This document shows positions 6,010-6,486 of a stretch of 6,486 nt of DNA, piece after piece. The DNA comes from Rubripirellula sp. (lineage in GTDB: Bacteria; Planctomycetota; Planctomycetia; Pirellulales; Pirellulaceae), in NCBI GenBank assembly GCA_029287555.1, contig JARFQX010000903.1, positions 1 to 6,486 of the forward strand, read 5' to 3'. Made by a program: the position numbers and the translations under genes. Position 1 is the stretch's first letter; every line of letters begins with the position of its first letter. The notes beneath the pieces were generated by a model, which was given only the letters and a program-made list of their open reading frames with translations, did no database searches and had not been told where the DNA came from.

Positions 6010-6037
6010 CCAACGCTTCACTCGCCAAATCCCCTCG

Positions 6038-6068
6038 ACGCCGGTAAGGAAACTTGCCGGCGTTTTTT
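6038..6068 (+). terminator. Intrinsic terminator after the secretin gene
   Basis: ACGCCGGTAAG (6038-6048) and CTTGCCGGCGT (6053-6063) form an 11-bp stem (one G-T pair) closed by a GAAA tetraloop and followed by six T (6063-6068). It starts 29 bases after the secretin stop. The TAA stop of the convergent pcp gene (6069-6067 on the minus strand) uses the last bases of the T-run, so the hairpin also lies directly after pcp; in that direction no T-run follows the stem. Confidence 0.92.
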
Positions 6069-6486
6069 ATGTTGAGGTTGGCGCCCGCACGTTGCAGAGT
6101 TGCCGGATGACCAGGGCCACCGCCGCGCTTGCCATTGGAGTGCTCATGCTCGGTGGCCTCGCCACATCTTTCGCTGCCTGTGCCGGGGCCAGCGGAAGGT
6201 GCACGAATACGCTCTGCGTATTGAGCCCAAGTGAGTGCGAATAGTGCTGACTCAGAAAGAGCGCGGCGTTGCAAAGGTACGTCCCCGCGTGGTGGGACAC
6301 ATCACTGGGGATCCCCGAGTCAAGCAGCAATTGGTTGCAGGCCGCAAGATCCAGTCGGCAACGGTAGGCTTCCGGTGCGCTTGGAACCAGCGGGGAGCCG
6401 TCACTGCGAACATTCAGGCCAACCGCCTCCAGTCGAATCGACGTGGATCCAGGCGACTGGCCAAGGTGCACCCCAAGATCGAAGTT
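6067..6486 (-). CDS. pcp: Pyroglutamyl-peptidase I (pyrrolidone-carboxylate peptidase), C-terminal part
   Basis: The visible 139 residues are the C-terminal two thirds of a family C15 cysteine peptidase; the gene continues past the right edge, with roughly 65-80 N-terminal residues missing. The family removes N-terminal pyroglutamate from peptides in the cytoplasm. All three catalytic positions can be placed: Glu20 of the fragment in IRLEAVGLN (codon 6427-6429), Cys72 in AGTYLCN (6271-6273) and His96 in FVHLP (6199-6201). The segment between the Glu motif and the Tyr of PEAYRCRLDL is about ten residues shorter than in family members I recall, and the usual RIPDN-type loop is not evident, so specificity may differ. 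A GTG at 6471 is not the start: the frame runs through it and LGVHLGQ belongs to the fold. The gene converges on the secretin gene, with 57 bases between their stops. Confidence 0.85.
   Translation of the reverse strand, partial: NFDLGVHLGQSPGSTSIRLEAVGLNVRSDGSPLVPSAPEAYRCRLDLAACNQLLLDSGIPSDVSHHAGTYLCNAALFLSQHYSHSLGLNTQSVFVHLPLAPAQAAKDVARPPSMSTPMASAAVALVIRQLCNVRAPTST

Noticed and set aside
5188..6021. 277-codon minus-strand open frame opposite the secretin barrel
   Set aside because: It is an antisense shadow covering conserved secretin motifs and reaching nearly to the terminator, with no start signal.

Overview
The window looks like a chromosomal segment of a planctomycete, probably Pirellulales-like. 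This is inferred from the style of the large secretin-domain protein, the moderately GC-rich coding sequence and the long intergenic gaps; no taxonomic marker gene is present.

Layout from left to right. (1) Positions 1-196 hold no gene I can defend, only a strong GC hairpin at 64-84. (2) A 111-residue tetratricopeptide (TPR) protein lies at 197-532. (3) A 415-base gap (533-947) contains a 104-base imperfect inverted repeat (570-673) with competing inner stems, and two dyads (834-864 and 902-922) just upstream of the next gene. (4) A membrane fatty-acid (delta-9 type) desaturase lies at 948-1931, with all three histidine boxes intact. (5) Exactly on its TAG stop codon sits a 174-base element with perfect 14-base terminal inverted repeats (1928-2101). 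It contains a 24-bp perfect hairpin and a tandem 19-base repeat unit. The desaturase's own intrinsic terminator follows at 2133-2163, so the element lies between stop codon and terminator. (6) A leader region (2164-2556) carries a TTGACA box inside a small palindrome and a 38-codon open frame (2444-2560). The stop of that frame overlaps the start of the next gene. (7) A 1150-residue secretin-family protein (2557-6009) starts at TTG. It has a signal peptide, about 540 residues of helical-repeat and coiled-coil sequence, N0/N1-type periplasmic domains and a C-terminal secretin barrel. An EF-hand/dockerin-type calcium loop is inserted in the barrel. (8) A terminator at 6038-6068 is followed by a convergent, partial pyroglutamyl-peptidase I gene (pcp) running off the right edge.

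The genes do not form one pathway. The desaturase adjusts membrane lipid unsaturation, the secretin would form an outer-membrane pore, Pcp trims N-terminal pyroglutamate, and the TPR protein is a generic adaptor. Each gene or gene pair appears to be its own transcription unit. The best candidates for something undescribed are the solitary secretin with its calcium-type insert and small coupled upstream frame, and the palindromic element on the desaturase stop codon.
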